Shown in pieces: positions 25,190-33,066 of a DNA stretch of 33,066 nucleotides (position 1 is its first letter; the number at the start of each line of letters is the position of its first letter). The DNA is from Bacteroidota bacterium (lineage in GTDB: Bacteria > Bacteroidota > Bacteroidia > Bacteroidales > Paludibacteraceae): the NCBI GenBank assembly GCA_030706465.1, contig JAUZOM010000023.1:1-33066 (forward strand), written 5' to 3'. A program made the position numbers and the translations under genes. The notes beneath the pieces were generated by a model that had not been told where the DNA came from, made no database searches, and saw only the letters and a list, made by a program, of their open reading frames with translations.

Positions 25190-26337
25190 TGAACATTTTA
25201 TTTCTAAGCTCTTGGTATCCAACTAAAACGAATCCTAATTTTGGAGTTTTCGTAAAAGAGCATGCACATGCCATTGAAACAACTGGGAATGATATTGTTG
25301 TGTTAGCCATTGTTATTCATAGAAGTACAAGAATCTATTCTATATCACTTTCAGACAATATTGATGAAGCTAGAGTACGAACAGTCTTGATAGAACTAAA
25401 TACTTGCTTCAGGGACATACTTTATCATGCAGTTCCGCTTCAATACTATCTGGTCAAGTCCGTTTTTAAGAAAAAAATCCAACCGAATTTCAATCCTGAC
25501 ATTATACATTCAAATGTAGTTTTTCCTGCCGGCATAATTGGGCATTGGTTATCGAAATCACTCAAAAAGCCACATGTTATAACAGAACATTGGACACGTA
25601 TCCGCCATTTTATGAAGACGCCCATTGTTTCTTTCTGGGGCAAAAAAGCCTATGAAAGTGCAGCTAGGATACTCCCTGTTTCTTTCTATTTACAACATGA
25701 AATAATGCCTTATATATCGAATAAGCATATAAATAAGTTTCGCGTTATTGGCAATGTAATTGATTCCGACATTTTTTTTTATGAGGAAAAACGACAAATT
25801 AAAACGGAATTAAAACTTTGTTCCATTGCCACATGGACTCACCTTAAAGACCCTGCCAAACAGCCAGAATTGTTGATTCATGCTCTTTCTGAATTACAAA
25901 AAGAAATAAATCAAACCATAATACTCACTATGATTGGAGGAGGTGATAAAGTTCCAGAATTAAAAAAATTATGTGCTGATAAATTGGTAAAAGCAGATTT
26001 TACCGGGTACCTTGAAAAAGCTGAAATAGCAAAAAGACTTCAAGATTCTGATTTCTTTGTACATCCAACCAAAGTGGAGACTTTTGGAGTTGTAGTTGCA
26101 GAAGCACTATTAACCGGGACTCCGGTCATATGTTCAAATGTATGTGCACTTACTGAATTAATCTCACAATCGAATGGGATACTGTGTGAAAACAATGTAG
26201 AAGATTGGATACGTGGTTTAAAACAAGCTATAAACACTAAATTTGACCATAAACAAATTGCGATTAAAGTAAAGCACAAATATGATAAGATTAATATTGG
26301 CAAGGCAATAAATTCGGTTTATCAAGAGCTAAAATAA
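25189..26337 (+). CDS. Glycosyltransferase family 4-type (GT-B)
   Basis: A 382-residue GT-B enzyme that should transfer a sugar from a nucleotide donor onto a growing lipid-linked glycan at the cytoplasmic face. The N-terminal domain begins MNILFLSSWYPTKTNPNFGV. The C-terminal donor domain carries SDFFVHPTKVETFGVVVAEA with the E-x7-E pair E297 and E305, followed by TGTPVICSNVCALTELI. Length and layout are normal. It overlaps the flippase stop by one base. Donor and acceptor sugars cannot be deduced. A 130-nt gap with no clear promoter follows. Confidence 0.92.
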   Translation: MNILFLSSWYPTKTNPNFGVFVKEHAHAIETTGNDIVVLAIVIHRSTRIYSISLSDNIDEARVRTVLIELNTCFRDILYHAVPLQYYLVKSVFKKKIQPNFNPDIIHSNVVFPAGIIGHWLSKSLKKPHVITEHWTRIRHFMKTPIVSFWGKKAYESAARILPVSFYLQHEIMPYISNKHINKFRVIGNVIDSDIFFYEEKRQIKTELKLCSIATWTHLKDPAKQPELLIHALSELQKEINQTIILTMIGGGDKVPELKKLCADKLVKADFTGYLEKAEIAKRLQDSDFFVHPTKVETFGVVVAEALLTGTPVICSNVCALTELISQSNGILCENNVEDWIRGLKQAINTKFDHKQIAIKVKHKYDKINIGKAINSVYQELK

Positions 26338-26467
26338 TCATTCTATCCACTGACCGCTACAACGAACTATATTCCAGGAAAGGAAAAACTAATTAGGAAT
26401 AGCTTCCGTATAGAGAGCCATTAAAAATATAATTTTATTTCGGTATTTCTATATTTTTATTTTTCAA

Positions 26468-27586
26468 ATGAATAAACCTATGAACATTCTATACTTCTTC
26501 AAAGATTATGATAATTACATGTCTAAATGGCAATATGTGCACATTTTTGATGAGTTGAAACGTCATGGACATCACATTACGATATACAATCCGTTGGCTT
26601 ATAAAAATCCGGAAGAATCGAATGAAAATCTTATCCCTTATATAAAAAATTCAAAGACGAGATTTGATTTATTTATGAATTGTGAGTCTGATGGATTCTT
26701 ATATGCATCGTCTGTACAAGCCATCCATAATCTAGGGCTAGCTACACTTCTAATTTGTTTTGACAATCTTCATGCGCCACACTTACATCAAAAAATGGCT
26801 CCTGTATTCGATCTGGTATGGCTTACATCCTTCGAAACAAAATGGTTATTCGAAAAATGGGGTTGTAAAAACATTCTGTTTCAAACATATGCTGCTAATC
26901 CATTCGTCTTCACACCTAATTGGGGAATTCCAAAACATAGCGTTTGTTTTATCGGTTCTCCTTATGGCAGTAGGACTAACATTTTAAACACGTTAACTGA
27001 ATCATCAATTCATTGTGATGTTTATTCAGACACTTTAGTTAATGGAGAGACTAAAAAAAAGAATCGTTTACCTAATATCCATATATCCCCTTTCAAACAA
27101 ATAAAAGATGCCTTGAGTTTTGATATAGGACGCAAAGTATTTTATTCTGCGTTATTAAACAAATACGTTCAAAAAAACAATTCGATATTAAATCAAAGCA
27201 ATTTTTTATCTATAAAACCTTCTGTTTCATTTGAAGAAATGAAGGAAATATACTCAAATAATTCCCTATCATTAAACATAACAATACTAAGAAATACTTT
27301 TTTACTTAAAGAACCGATACACAAGATACATCTTAGGACCTTTGAAATTCCAATGTGTGGAGGATTAGAATTTGCACCCTTTACGGAAGAATTAGCAGGG
27401 TATTTTGAAGACGGGAATGAAATTGTTCTCTATAAATCGGAAGAAGAATTTGTTTCTAAAGCTAAATTTTATTTAGACACTAAAAATGATGCTTTATGCT
27501 TACAAATGAAACGAAATGCCAGGAAACGAGCTGAGAATGAGCACACCTGGATGAATCGCTTTAATAATATATTACAAAACCTATAG
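26468..27586 (+). CDS. Glycosyltransferase with CgeB-like architecture
   Basis: A 372-residue protein beginning NILYFFKDYDNYMSKWQYVH. The middle (LLICFDNLHAPHLHQKMAPV, then FDLVWLTSFETKWLFEKWG) and the C-terminal block (LRTFEIPMCGGLEFAPFTEE, then LAGYFEDGNEIVLYKSEEE) match the CgeB/Glyco_trans_1_2 group, in which the last block binds the nucleotide sugar. ATG 26468 or the ATG four codons later may be the start. It is cytoplasmic with no membrane segment. It shares direction with the previous glycosyltransferase. The middle third (about 200-270) is rich in Asn, Lys and Ile, as is usual in horizontally moved glycan genes. Confidence 0.85.
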   Translation: MNKPMNILYFFKDYDNYMSKWQYVHIFDELKRHGHHITIYNPLAYKNPEESNENLIPYIKNSKTRFDLFMNCESDGFLYASSVQAIHNLGLATLLICFDNLHAPHLHQKMAPVFDLVWLTSFETKWLFEKWGCKNILFQTYAANPFVFTPNWGIPKHSVCFIGSPYGSRTNILNTLTESSIHCDVYSDTLVNGETKKKNRLPNIHISPFKQIKDALSFDIGRKVFYSALLNKYVQKNNSILNQSNFLSIKPSVSFEEMKEIYSNNSLSLNITILRNTFLLKEPIHKIHLRTFEIPMCGGLEFAPFTEELAGYFEDGNEIVLYKSEEEFVSKAKFYLDTKNDALCLQMKRNARKRAENEHTWMNRFNNILQNL

Positions 27587-27666
27587 AATAAACTTCTTTC
27601 AGAATCAAAGGAAAGACACAGATACTGAAAAAGCAGAATCCGGATAAACCATAAAATTATTAATAA

Positions 27667-28473
27667 ATGAAAGGAAGTGCTGAAAAGGCTATAAGAAAAA
27701 TTTTTGCTTCCACAGGGCTAAACATCGAGAAAGCGACAGATCGAAAATCAGTTGTATCCTTGATTAAAAAATTACATCCGTATCGCATCGATAAAGAGTT
27801 AGTTAGGTTTGGCGCAAATGGTGATGGCGGATATTTGGTTCCGAATGATTTGGAAGGAATCAGCGCTTGTTTTTCTCCTGGGGTTGGTGCATTTAGTACT
27901 TTTGAAGAAGACTGTGCCAAGCATGGAATGCAAGTGTATCTTGCAGATAAATCAGTAGACGCTCCGGCTATAAAAAACAACCAATTCCATTTTATTAAAA
28001 AATTTATCGGAACAATTAACAATGATGATTTTATAACCATGGATAATTGGGTAAATACGAGTTTAAACGAAACAGATTCAGACTTATTATTACAAATGGA
28101 TATTGAAAAATATGAATATCTCTCCATCATTAATATGTCCGATGCTTTACTGGATCGTTGTAGAATCCTTGTTATTGAATTCCATTATTTGCACAAACTC
28201 TGGAACAAAGAATTTTTCAGCATGGCCTCAGCCGCCTTTGAAAAAGTTCTGCAAAATCATACCTGCATCCATATTCACGCGAATAATTATTGTGGAATCA
28301 TAAAAACTATGGCAGTCGAAATACCGAAAGTTGCTGAATTTACATTTATTCGAAACGATAGGGTTAAATCCAAATCACCTCAAACTAATTTCCCGCATTC
28401 CTTGGATTTTGATAATATAAATGATAACGCAACAGTTTTACCAAAATGTTGGTATGAAAATGAATTTAAATAA
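27667..28473 (+). CDS. FkbM family methyltransferase-like protein
   Basis: A 268-residue protein with features of FkbM-type SAM-dependent methyltransferases: RFGANGDGGYLVPNDL near residues 47-62, the FSPGVGAFSTFEEDCAKHG region that would bind SAM, LLLQMDIEKYEYLSIINM in the core and ILVIEFHYLHKLW after it. In glycan loci such enzymes O-methylate sugar residues. The usual VGAxxG motif is modified to SPGVGAF. It is the last plus-strand gene of the locus and converges with the minus-strand glycosyltransferase gene, leaving only 22 nt without a terminator hairpin. A frame of 156 codons on the opposite strand (27660-28130) is a shadow. Confidence 0.82.
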   Translation: MKGSAEKAIRKIFASTGLNIEKATDRKSVVSLIKKLHPYRIDKELVRFGANGDGGYLVPNDLEGISACFSPGVGAFSTFEEDCAKHGMQVYLADKSVDAPAIKNNQFHFIKKFIGTINNDDFITMDNWVNTSLNETDSDLLLQMDIEKYEYLSIINMSDALLDRCRILVIEFHYLHKLWNKEFFSMASAAFEKVLQNHTCIHIHANNYCGIIKTMAVEIPKVAEFTFIRNDRVKSKSPQTNFPHSLDFDNINDNATVLPKCWYENEFK

Positions 28474-28495
28474 ATACTTTCATGTGTCCGGTCCT

Positions 28496-29509
28496 TTATT
28501 TATAGCTTTTCCGTCCAATCAACTTTGTAAATGTTTCAATATCGGATTTAAACAGGCAAAAAATCAGTCCAACAACTGAACGCAATTTCCAAATAGGTTC
28601 TTTAATTCCGAAGTTGAAAATAGATGTCAAATAATCTTGCCTGGCACCTTTAAAGTCTTTACGAATCAACTTATATCGACCGGATCTGGAATAACAGAGC
28701 ACAAGTTTCTTTTTGTAGAAACGGTGTAGTTCACCTTCGGTAAAATTTATGGCGTCGAAATAGTCCCGGTTCTGTTCGTAAAAACTAAGTGCCAGTTTAT
28801 AAAAGCCTTCTGTTATTTGAACAGTATAAGTTTTTGTTACCTGATTCGGATAAATACGCCACTTTCCCAATGGGGAATCAATAAAGGTAAAGCTGCCTAA
28901 AAGCGATAGCTGCTGCCATGTTGGCAAATCAACCAACGGCAAATTGAAATTTTGAATAAAACCTCCAATTTTCTCCAATGAACTTCTTCGGACTAATACA
29001 GTAAGAGCCGGAATGAAATTAATAAAAAGAAAATCTTTTGCAGCACACATTAGCGGCGTATTGGTAAGTATTTTTTCGTTCCTGTCGATGAGTAGATTCA
29101 TATTAAAATCTTTTGATAAATCGACCGTGGAACTGAATGCTCTTCCCCAGGAAAGAACGGCTGATTCATCCTGCTCTAAAGTAGGAACCTGTAAAGCCAA
29201 TTTTTCGGGAAACCACACATCATCTCCTTCTAAAACCGCAATATACTTTCCTTTTGATTTTGATAAGGCTAAATTGTAGGTTTCTGACAATCTGAATATA
29301 CCAACATTTTCCTGAGTATAGACTTGTATTCTATCGTCTTTTTCAGCAAAAGATTTTGCAATCGACAAAGTATTATCGCCACTTCCATCATCGACAATAA
29401 TCATTTCCCAATTGGGATACGTTTGAGCTTGAGCCGAACGGATGCAATCACTTATATAATTTTCATGATTATACGTTGGAGTAATAATTGAAACTAAAGG
29501 AGAACTCAT
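28496..29509 (-). CDS. Glycosyltransferase family 2
   Basis: A 337-residue GT-A enzyme. The N-terminal domain has VSIITPTYNHENYISDCIRS, the nucleotide-contacting VDDGSGD at 39-45, and the metal-binding acidic motif in EGDDVWFPEKL (94-104). The C-terminal 100 residues form a helical extension without a membrane anchor. It should add one sugar at the cytoplasmic face. Its start overlaps the end of the upstream methyltransferase by 4 nt (ATGA), so they are translationally coupled. It is the last gene of the minus-strand polysaccharide unit. The substrate is unknown. Confidence 0.92.
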   Translation of the reverse strand: MSSPLVSIITPTYNHENYISDCIRSAQAQTYPNWEMIIVDDGSGDNTLSIAKSFAEKDDRIQVYTQENVGIFRLSETYNLALSKSKGKYIAVLEGDDVWFPEKLALQVPTLEQDESAVLSWGRAFSSTVDLSKDFNMNLLIDRNEKILTNTPLMCAAKDFLFINFIPALTVLVRRSSLEKIGGFIQNFNLPLVDLPTWQQLSLLGSFTFIDSPLGKWRIYPNQVTKTYTVQITEGFYKLALSFYEQNRDYFDAINFTEGELHRFYKKKLVLCYSRSGRYKLIRKDFKGARQDYLTSIFNFGIKEPIWKLRSVVGLIFCLFKSDIETFTKLIGRKSYK

Positions 29510-30174
29510 GAGTGTATAGGTTTTGCTACTGTTGCAAATTGTTTATAACGGGCATCTTTCAGCAACCCAAATGTAAGATTGATAAATAATTTCTCTTTCC
29601 AGCTTTTACAAGGATTAATACCTTCGTTTATCAAGACTTCATATCCTTGCTCACGAAACATGCGGCACATGCTTTTTGGTGTAAAAAAACGAATGTGTGT
29701 ATCGTCTAAAATTCCACCTTCTGCGCAGTATCTAAACTCCCCTTCAAAAAGAATCTCCGTAATTAGATTCGCTATATAACGAAAGTTCGGGATGGAACTT
29801 ACTAGTACTCCATTCTGACTTAATAAAGATTTCACTTTTCGAACAGTATCCCAGGGAGCATAGATATGTTCCAGCACATCATTAAATATCACACAATCAA
29901 AGTATCTTTCCGGCAGTTGATCAAATACCGCATCAAAATCCCCCACTAAAACGAATGTGCAGATGGTTAATGCTTTTTGCGCAGCTTCGTCATTCATCTC
30001 CACTCCCCAAATTTCCCGGTCTGTTCGTTTTAAGGTTGCACAAAACGCACCATCATTACATCCCACTTCCAGTATCCTGGTTGCATCATCCGGAATGTAT
30101 TTCAACATTTCCGGACGGTATCGGTGTAAATACCCACTCTTATTAATTTGAATGGTCGATTCTTCTGAAATCAT
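29506..30174 (-). CDS. Class I SAM-dependent methyltransferase
   Basis: A 222-residue methyltransferase with SAM-binding motif I ILEVGCNDGAF at 34-44, an acidic residue at the end of beta-2 (IWGVEMND) and the post-motif CVIFNDVLEHIYAPWDTV. The domain belongs to the Methyltransf_23/11 group common in O-antigen and capsule loci. No N-terminal extension or membrane segment is present. It overlaps the following glycosyltransferase gene by 4 nt. The likely role is methylation of a sugar or of a glycan terminus; the position methylated is not predictable. A 93-nt gap separates it from the upstream glycosyltransferase gene. Confidence 0.9.
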   Translation of the reverse strand: MISEESTIQINKSGYLHRYRPEMLKYIPDDATRILEVGCNDGAFCATLKRTDREIWGVEMNDEAAQKALTICTFVLVGDFDAVFDQLPERYFDCVIFNDVLEHIYAPWDTVRKVKSLLSQNGVLVSSIPNFRYIANLITEILFEGEFRYCAEGGILDDTHIRFFTPKSMCRMFREQGYEVLINEGINPCKSWKEKLFINLTFGLLKDARYKQFATVAKPIHS

Positions 30175-30267
30175 CTGCTATCTTTATTTTTGTATGTTTG
30201 ACAAACCTGTGCCAAACACATGGATTGCTTTAATTTATAATGACTCTGCGTTTTGTATCAAACAGCT

Positions 30268-31053
30268 TTACCGAATAATATGCAGCTTGCGTTTTAATGC
30301 CATGGACAAAAAATACAACCAATTCAATAAATCCAGATAATGCAGTTTATATCGGCTCAAATGAGCATCGGAAGTTGCAACAGGTAGCTTTGATATCCAT
30401 TTCCTTCCTATTTTTCTGTTCGCTATAGTGTTCTGTTTCGAATAATCTCCACTGGAGTGGTGGTCAAGTAGTATTCCGCGATCCACGATGACTCTAAAGG
30501 ACTGAAAAAAAACCTGTAATGAAAAATCAATATCATACCCGTGAAAGTGAGTCAATAGCTCATCGTCAAACCGGCAGTGTTGGAAAACTTCACGCTTCGT
30601 AAACAAAAATACACCATCGACACACACTACATCCTCTATTTCTTTTGGTTGCTTACTCCTGTCAAAGTCGGTATATTCTGTCTCCCAATGATAGATGTGC
30701 CCCCGCATAAACAAATGCCTTATTTTTAGGCTTTGACCCAACGCTGAAGGATATGTGGATTTAAATTTTGTTCCTGCAACCCCCACTAAGCCAATCGTGG
30801 AATCTTGTTCCATGAAAGAAATAAGCCGTTTCCCCCAATTATCGATTTTAAAGAAAACATCATCATGTACGAAGCACAAATAATCATACCGGGCTCTCTC
30901 TACGCCCATATTATAAGCTTTGGACAACGAATATTTCTTTTCATTTTCAATTAGAATAATTTCATAGGCAATTCCAATTGACTTATCCAAGCTTGTAATA
31001 AATGGCTGAAGTTCGTTTGAATTTTTTCGTGTTGATACAATTACCGATATCAT
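30268..31053 (-). CDS. Glycosyltransferase, GT-A fold (Glyco_tranf_2_5-like)
   Basis: A 261-residue GT-A type protein. It opens MISVIVSTRKNSNELQPFI and carries the DxD-like VHDDVFF at 62-68, followed by VCVDGVFLFTKREVFQHCRF and FDDELLTHFHGYDIDFSLQV, the pattern of glycosyltransferases annotated as Glyco_tranf_2_5. Length is short but complete. It has no signal peptide. It sits 25 nt downstream of the zinc-ribbon methyltransferase gene and in the same direction, so it belongs to the wecB-led operon. Donor and acceptor are unknown. Confidence 0.87.
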   Translation of the reverse strand: MISVIVSTRKNSNELQPFITSLDKSIGIAYEIILIENEKKYSLSKAYNMGVERARYDYLCFVHDDVFFKIDNWGKRLISFMEQDSTIGLVGVAGTKFKSTYPSALGQSLKIRHLFMRGHIYHWETEYTDFDRSKQPKEIEDVVCVDGVFLFTKREVFQHCRFDDELLTHFHGYDIDFSLQVFFQSFRVIVDRGILLDHHSSGDYSKQNTIANRKIGRKWISKLPVATSDAHLSRYKLHYLDLLNWLYFLSMALKRKLHIIR

Positions 31054-31078
31054 CTTCCTGAGTATTTAAAATTTAACG

Positions 31079-32023
31079 TTACATTTTTTTCAAATAGAAG
31101 CAGGCTGTATCCCCATCATTTATTTCATTTAACCGTTTAGCTTCCGCATCAAACGCTTTAATCTGTTCCGGTGAAAAAAGAATATCCACATCTTCGTATT
31201 TCAGCCCTCGTAAATACTTTTCACTACCTGTAAATTGAAAAGAAGTAGATTCATAATTTATTTTTTTTATTTCCAAACCGCTCTGCTCCGTCAATATGGA
31301 CATACTTTTGGTAGTGTGTAAAAAGAAATGCCTTGGAGCATCCAACTGAATCCAGTTTGTACGGTACTTCCGCCAAGCATATGAGCTGGCAACAGGAATC
31401 CGGATAAGAATGTATCCATCCTTAGTCAACAAGGTTTTCAACTTTTCCAATACTTTTAAAGGAGAATCCATGTGCTCAAATGAGTGATTAAGCATGATTA
31501 GATCAAATTGCCCTGTTAAATCAAAGATATTCTTTTTATAAATAGAAACACCATTATCATAGATAACATCTTTAACAATATATGGATCAATCCCCGTCAG
31601 GTTTTGGTAGCCGCTCCGCTGCATGGATAATATATGTTTCCCGTTTCCACAACCGACATCCAGTACTTTGGAGTTAAAATCTGCCACTTTAGAAACGATC
31701 CAGGGAAATGGGTTTGGATAGAAAAATGCTAATAAATAGCCCACCAAATTAAATCTTCCAGAGTAGAAGCCGGCTAATTTCTTTTTGGTAAAAGATCTAA
31801 ATCGGGTCAGCTTTGTTGAGAATTCATATTTATCAAAGGAAATGTAATCTGAAGCATAGTATTCACTTATATTTTCAGGCACATTTTCAATTTGCAAGCA
31901 GGAACAATTTGAACATTCAAAGTAACTAAATTCATGTTTTAACCCTAACATAAGTTCTTTTGCTTTAAAGGGAATATTATCTGTTTTATTTCCACAGATT
32001 TTACAAGTAAGAACTCTTTCCAT
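31079..32023 (-). CDS. SAM-dependent methyltransferase with N-terminal zinc ribbon
   Basis: A 314-residue protein. The first 45 residues hold two CxxC pairs (C7/C10 in LTCKICGN and C37/C40 in FECSNCSC), a probable zinc ribbon. The catalytic domain has motif I KVLDVGCGNGKH at 119-130 and MLNHSFEHMDSPLKVLEKLK (post-motif), of the Methyltransf_23 type. This arrangement is usual in sugar C- or O-methyltransferases of polysaccharide loci. It lies 32 nt after wecB and 25 nt before the next glycosyltransferase. Whether it methylates a nucleotide sugar or the finished glycan cannot be told. Confidence 0.9.
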   Translation of the reverse strand: MERVLTCKICGNKTDNIPFKAKELMLGLKHEFSYFECSNCSCLQIENVPENISEYYASDYISFDKYEFSTKLTRFRSFTKKKLAGFYSGRFNLVGYLLAFFYPNPFPWIVSKVADFNSKVLDVGCGNGKHILSMQRSGYQNLTGIDPYIVKDVIYDNGVSIYKKNIFDLTGQFDLIMLNHSFEHMDSPLKVLEKLKTLLTKDGYILIRIPVASSYAWRKYRTNWIQLDAPRHFFLHTTKSMSILTEQSGLEIKKINYESTSFQFTGSEKYLRGLKYEDVDILFSPEQIKAFDAEAKRLNEINDGDTACFYLKKM

Positions 32024-32055
32024 CTTATTTCATTTTACTTTTTATTGTATTTTAC

Positions 32056-33066
32056 TTAAGAAAAATCAGAGACTTCTCTAATCTTAATTATCTCACTTAC
32101 AGCTATCGCTGCTGCTTGTCCTTTACCATATAAATTCATTCTAAAATCGAATTTCCTTGAACTTAATATTTCAAAAGCATCTTTTAATTTTAAAACGTCA
32201 CTTCCTACAAGTATATTATAGCCATTCTCCACCAATTCCACCCATTCTGTTTGTTTGCGTAAGGTAATGCAATGTTTCCCGAAAAAAAATGCTTCTTTCT
32301 GTACACCTCCGCTATCAGTTATGACCAATTCGCATGATTTTAACAACATAATCATATCAAAATAGCCAACCGGATCAATGAGTTTGAATTCAGGGACTAT
32401 ATTCCATTGCGTAAAGATATTTCTGGTACGGGGATGAATTGGAACAACAACCGGTGTTTGACGGTTTATTTCATTTAATCCTGTAATGATATTTTTCAAA
32501 TTCTCAAACGAATCAGTATTCTCCTGGCGATGAATGGTCGCTAATACAAATTTCGATAAGCCAACCCGATTCAGGATATCTGATTTTTGTTCTGCTTTTG
32601 CTGCATAATAAATGGCGGCATCCTGCATAACATCACCATTCTTTATTATTTGAACAGGCATATTCTCAAATCCTTCAAGCCTCAGATTATTTACAGCAGT
32701 ATCAGTGGGACAGAAAAGAACACTCGAAATACGATCTGTCAGAATCCGGTTGATTTCTTCCGGCATGTTCCTGTCAAACGATCGTAGGCCGGCTTCTACA
32801 TGAATTACCGGAATATGTAGTTTTGACGCCGCCAGAGCTCCTGCAAGCGTAGAATTCGTATCACCATAGACCAACACCCCATCCGGCTTTTCTTTCTGTA
32901 AAATTGCCTCTATTCCTTCCAGCATACGACCTGTCATAGCTCCATGGGATAACCCATGAATATCGAGTTGGTACGCCGGCTTCGGTATCTCCATTTCTTC
33001 GAAAAACACATCGGACATATTGGCGTCGAAATGCTGCCCGGTATGAATGATTAATTCTTCAATACC
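32056..33066 (-). CDS. wecB: UDP-N-acetylglucosamine 2-epimerase, non-hydrolysing (5' end outside window)
   Basis: WecB interconverts UDP-GlcNAc and UDP-ManNAc, supplying ManNAc-derived sugars for surface glycans. The frame is open to the right edge: GIEELIIHTGQHFDANMSDV precedes the internal methionine at 33018, and the HTGQH block is an established early motif of the family, so the true start is outside the window. Other motifs are HVEAGLRSFDRNMPEEINR, ATIHRQENTD and LVITDSGGVQKEAFFFGKH, the last forming the nucleotide-binding loop. About 337 of the usual 370-380 residues are present, including the active-site acidic residues. It is the most upstream visible gene of the minus-strand polysaccharide unit, followed after 32 nt by the zinc-ribbon methyltransferase. 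Confidence 0.94.
   Translation of the reverse strand, partial: GIEELIIHTGQHFDANMSDVFFEEMEIPKPAYQLDIHGLSHGAMTGRMLEGIEAILQKEKPDGVLVYGDTNSTLAGALAASKLHIPVIHVEAGLRSFDRNMPEEINRILTDRISSVLFCPTDTAVNNLRLEGFENMPVQIIKNGDVMQDAAIYYAAKAEQKSDILNRVGLSKFVLATIHRQENTDSFENLKNIITGLNEINRQTPVVVPIHPRTRNIFTQWNIVPEFKLIDPVGYFDMIMLLKSCELVITDSGGVQKEAFFFGKHCITLRKQTEWVELVENGYNILVGSDVLKLKDAFEILSSRKFDFRMNLYGKGQAAAIAVSEIIKIREVSDFS

Noticed and set aside
27660-28130. Minus-strand frame of 156 codons opposite the FkbM-like gene
   Set aside because: It is an antisense shadow; the plus-strand frame carries the family motifs and the correct gene spacing.

Overview
The window comes from a member of the Bacteroidota, most likely order Bacteroidales. 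Four things point there: T9SS genes porU and porV side by side; a SusC-style TonB receptor with an N-terminal carboxypeptidase-regulatory-like domain; a ruvC-DUF4286 pair; and repeated TAnnTTTG -7 promoter boxes with few Shine-Dalgarno sequences. The genus cannot be named from this sequence alone.

Layout. (1) 1-1500: the tail and right end of an IS1182-like insertion sequence that enters from the left, then ruvC and a DUF4286 gene on the minus strand, facing away from a tRNA-Ala(GGC) with its own promoter and terminator. (2) 1430-4140: a single TonB-dependent receptor behind a TPP (thiamine) riboswitch, so a probable outer-membrane importer for thiamine or a precursor. (3) 4140-5170: gene-poor DNA holding a 46-nt palindrome built from a repeated CGGATAGG unit. 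(4) 5170-6920: a PhzF-family enzyme and an isochorismatase-fold hydrolase with glycine where most relatives have the catalytic cysteine. (5) 7230-10720: a plus-strand run of a two-ACT-domain protein, phenylacetate-CoA ligase and a PLP aminotransferase, closed by a strong terminator; it looks like an aromatic amino acid or aryl-acid module. (6) 10720-12820: a decaying region with a frameshifted gene remnant, a hypothetical gene with an in-frame stop near its 5' end, a divergent PAP2 phosphatase-like membrane protein and 0.8 kb without an intact gene. (7) 12823-19826, minus strand: rex, a fumarylacetoacetate hydrolase-family gene, porU, porV and ispF, in that transcription order. (8) 20026-23699, plus strand: leuS and a YitT-family membrane protein. 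(9) 23729 to the right edge: a surface-polysaccharide locus in two facing halves. The plus half has a flippase, two glycosyltransferases and an FkbM-type methyltransferase. The minus half has wecB (cut by the edge), two methyltransferases and two glycosyltransferases.

How the genes fit together. PorU and PorV act on the cell surface: PorV carries type IX cargo to PorU, which cleaves the C-terminal signal and attaches the protein to a lipopolysaccharide. The glycan locus 5 kb away makes some surface polymer, but nothing in the sequence shows that it is the PorU acceptor. The thiamine-regulated receptor and the aromatic module are separate metabolic units. I found no CRISPR array, prophage or obvious defence island. 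The most useful second looks are the thiamine receptor, the palindromic repeat, the cysteine-less isochorismatase-fold protein and the decaying region around 10.7-11.1 kb.
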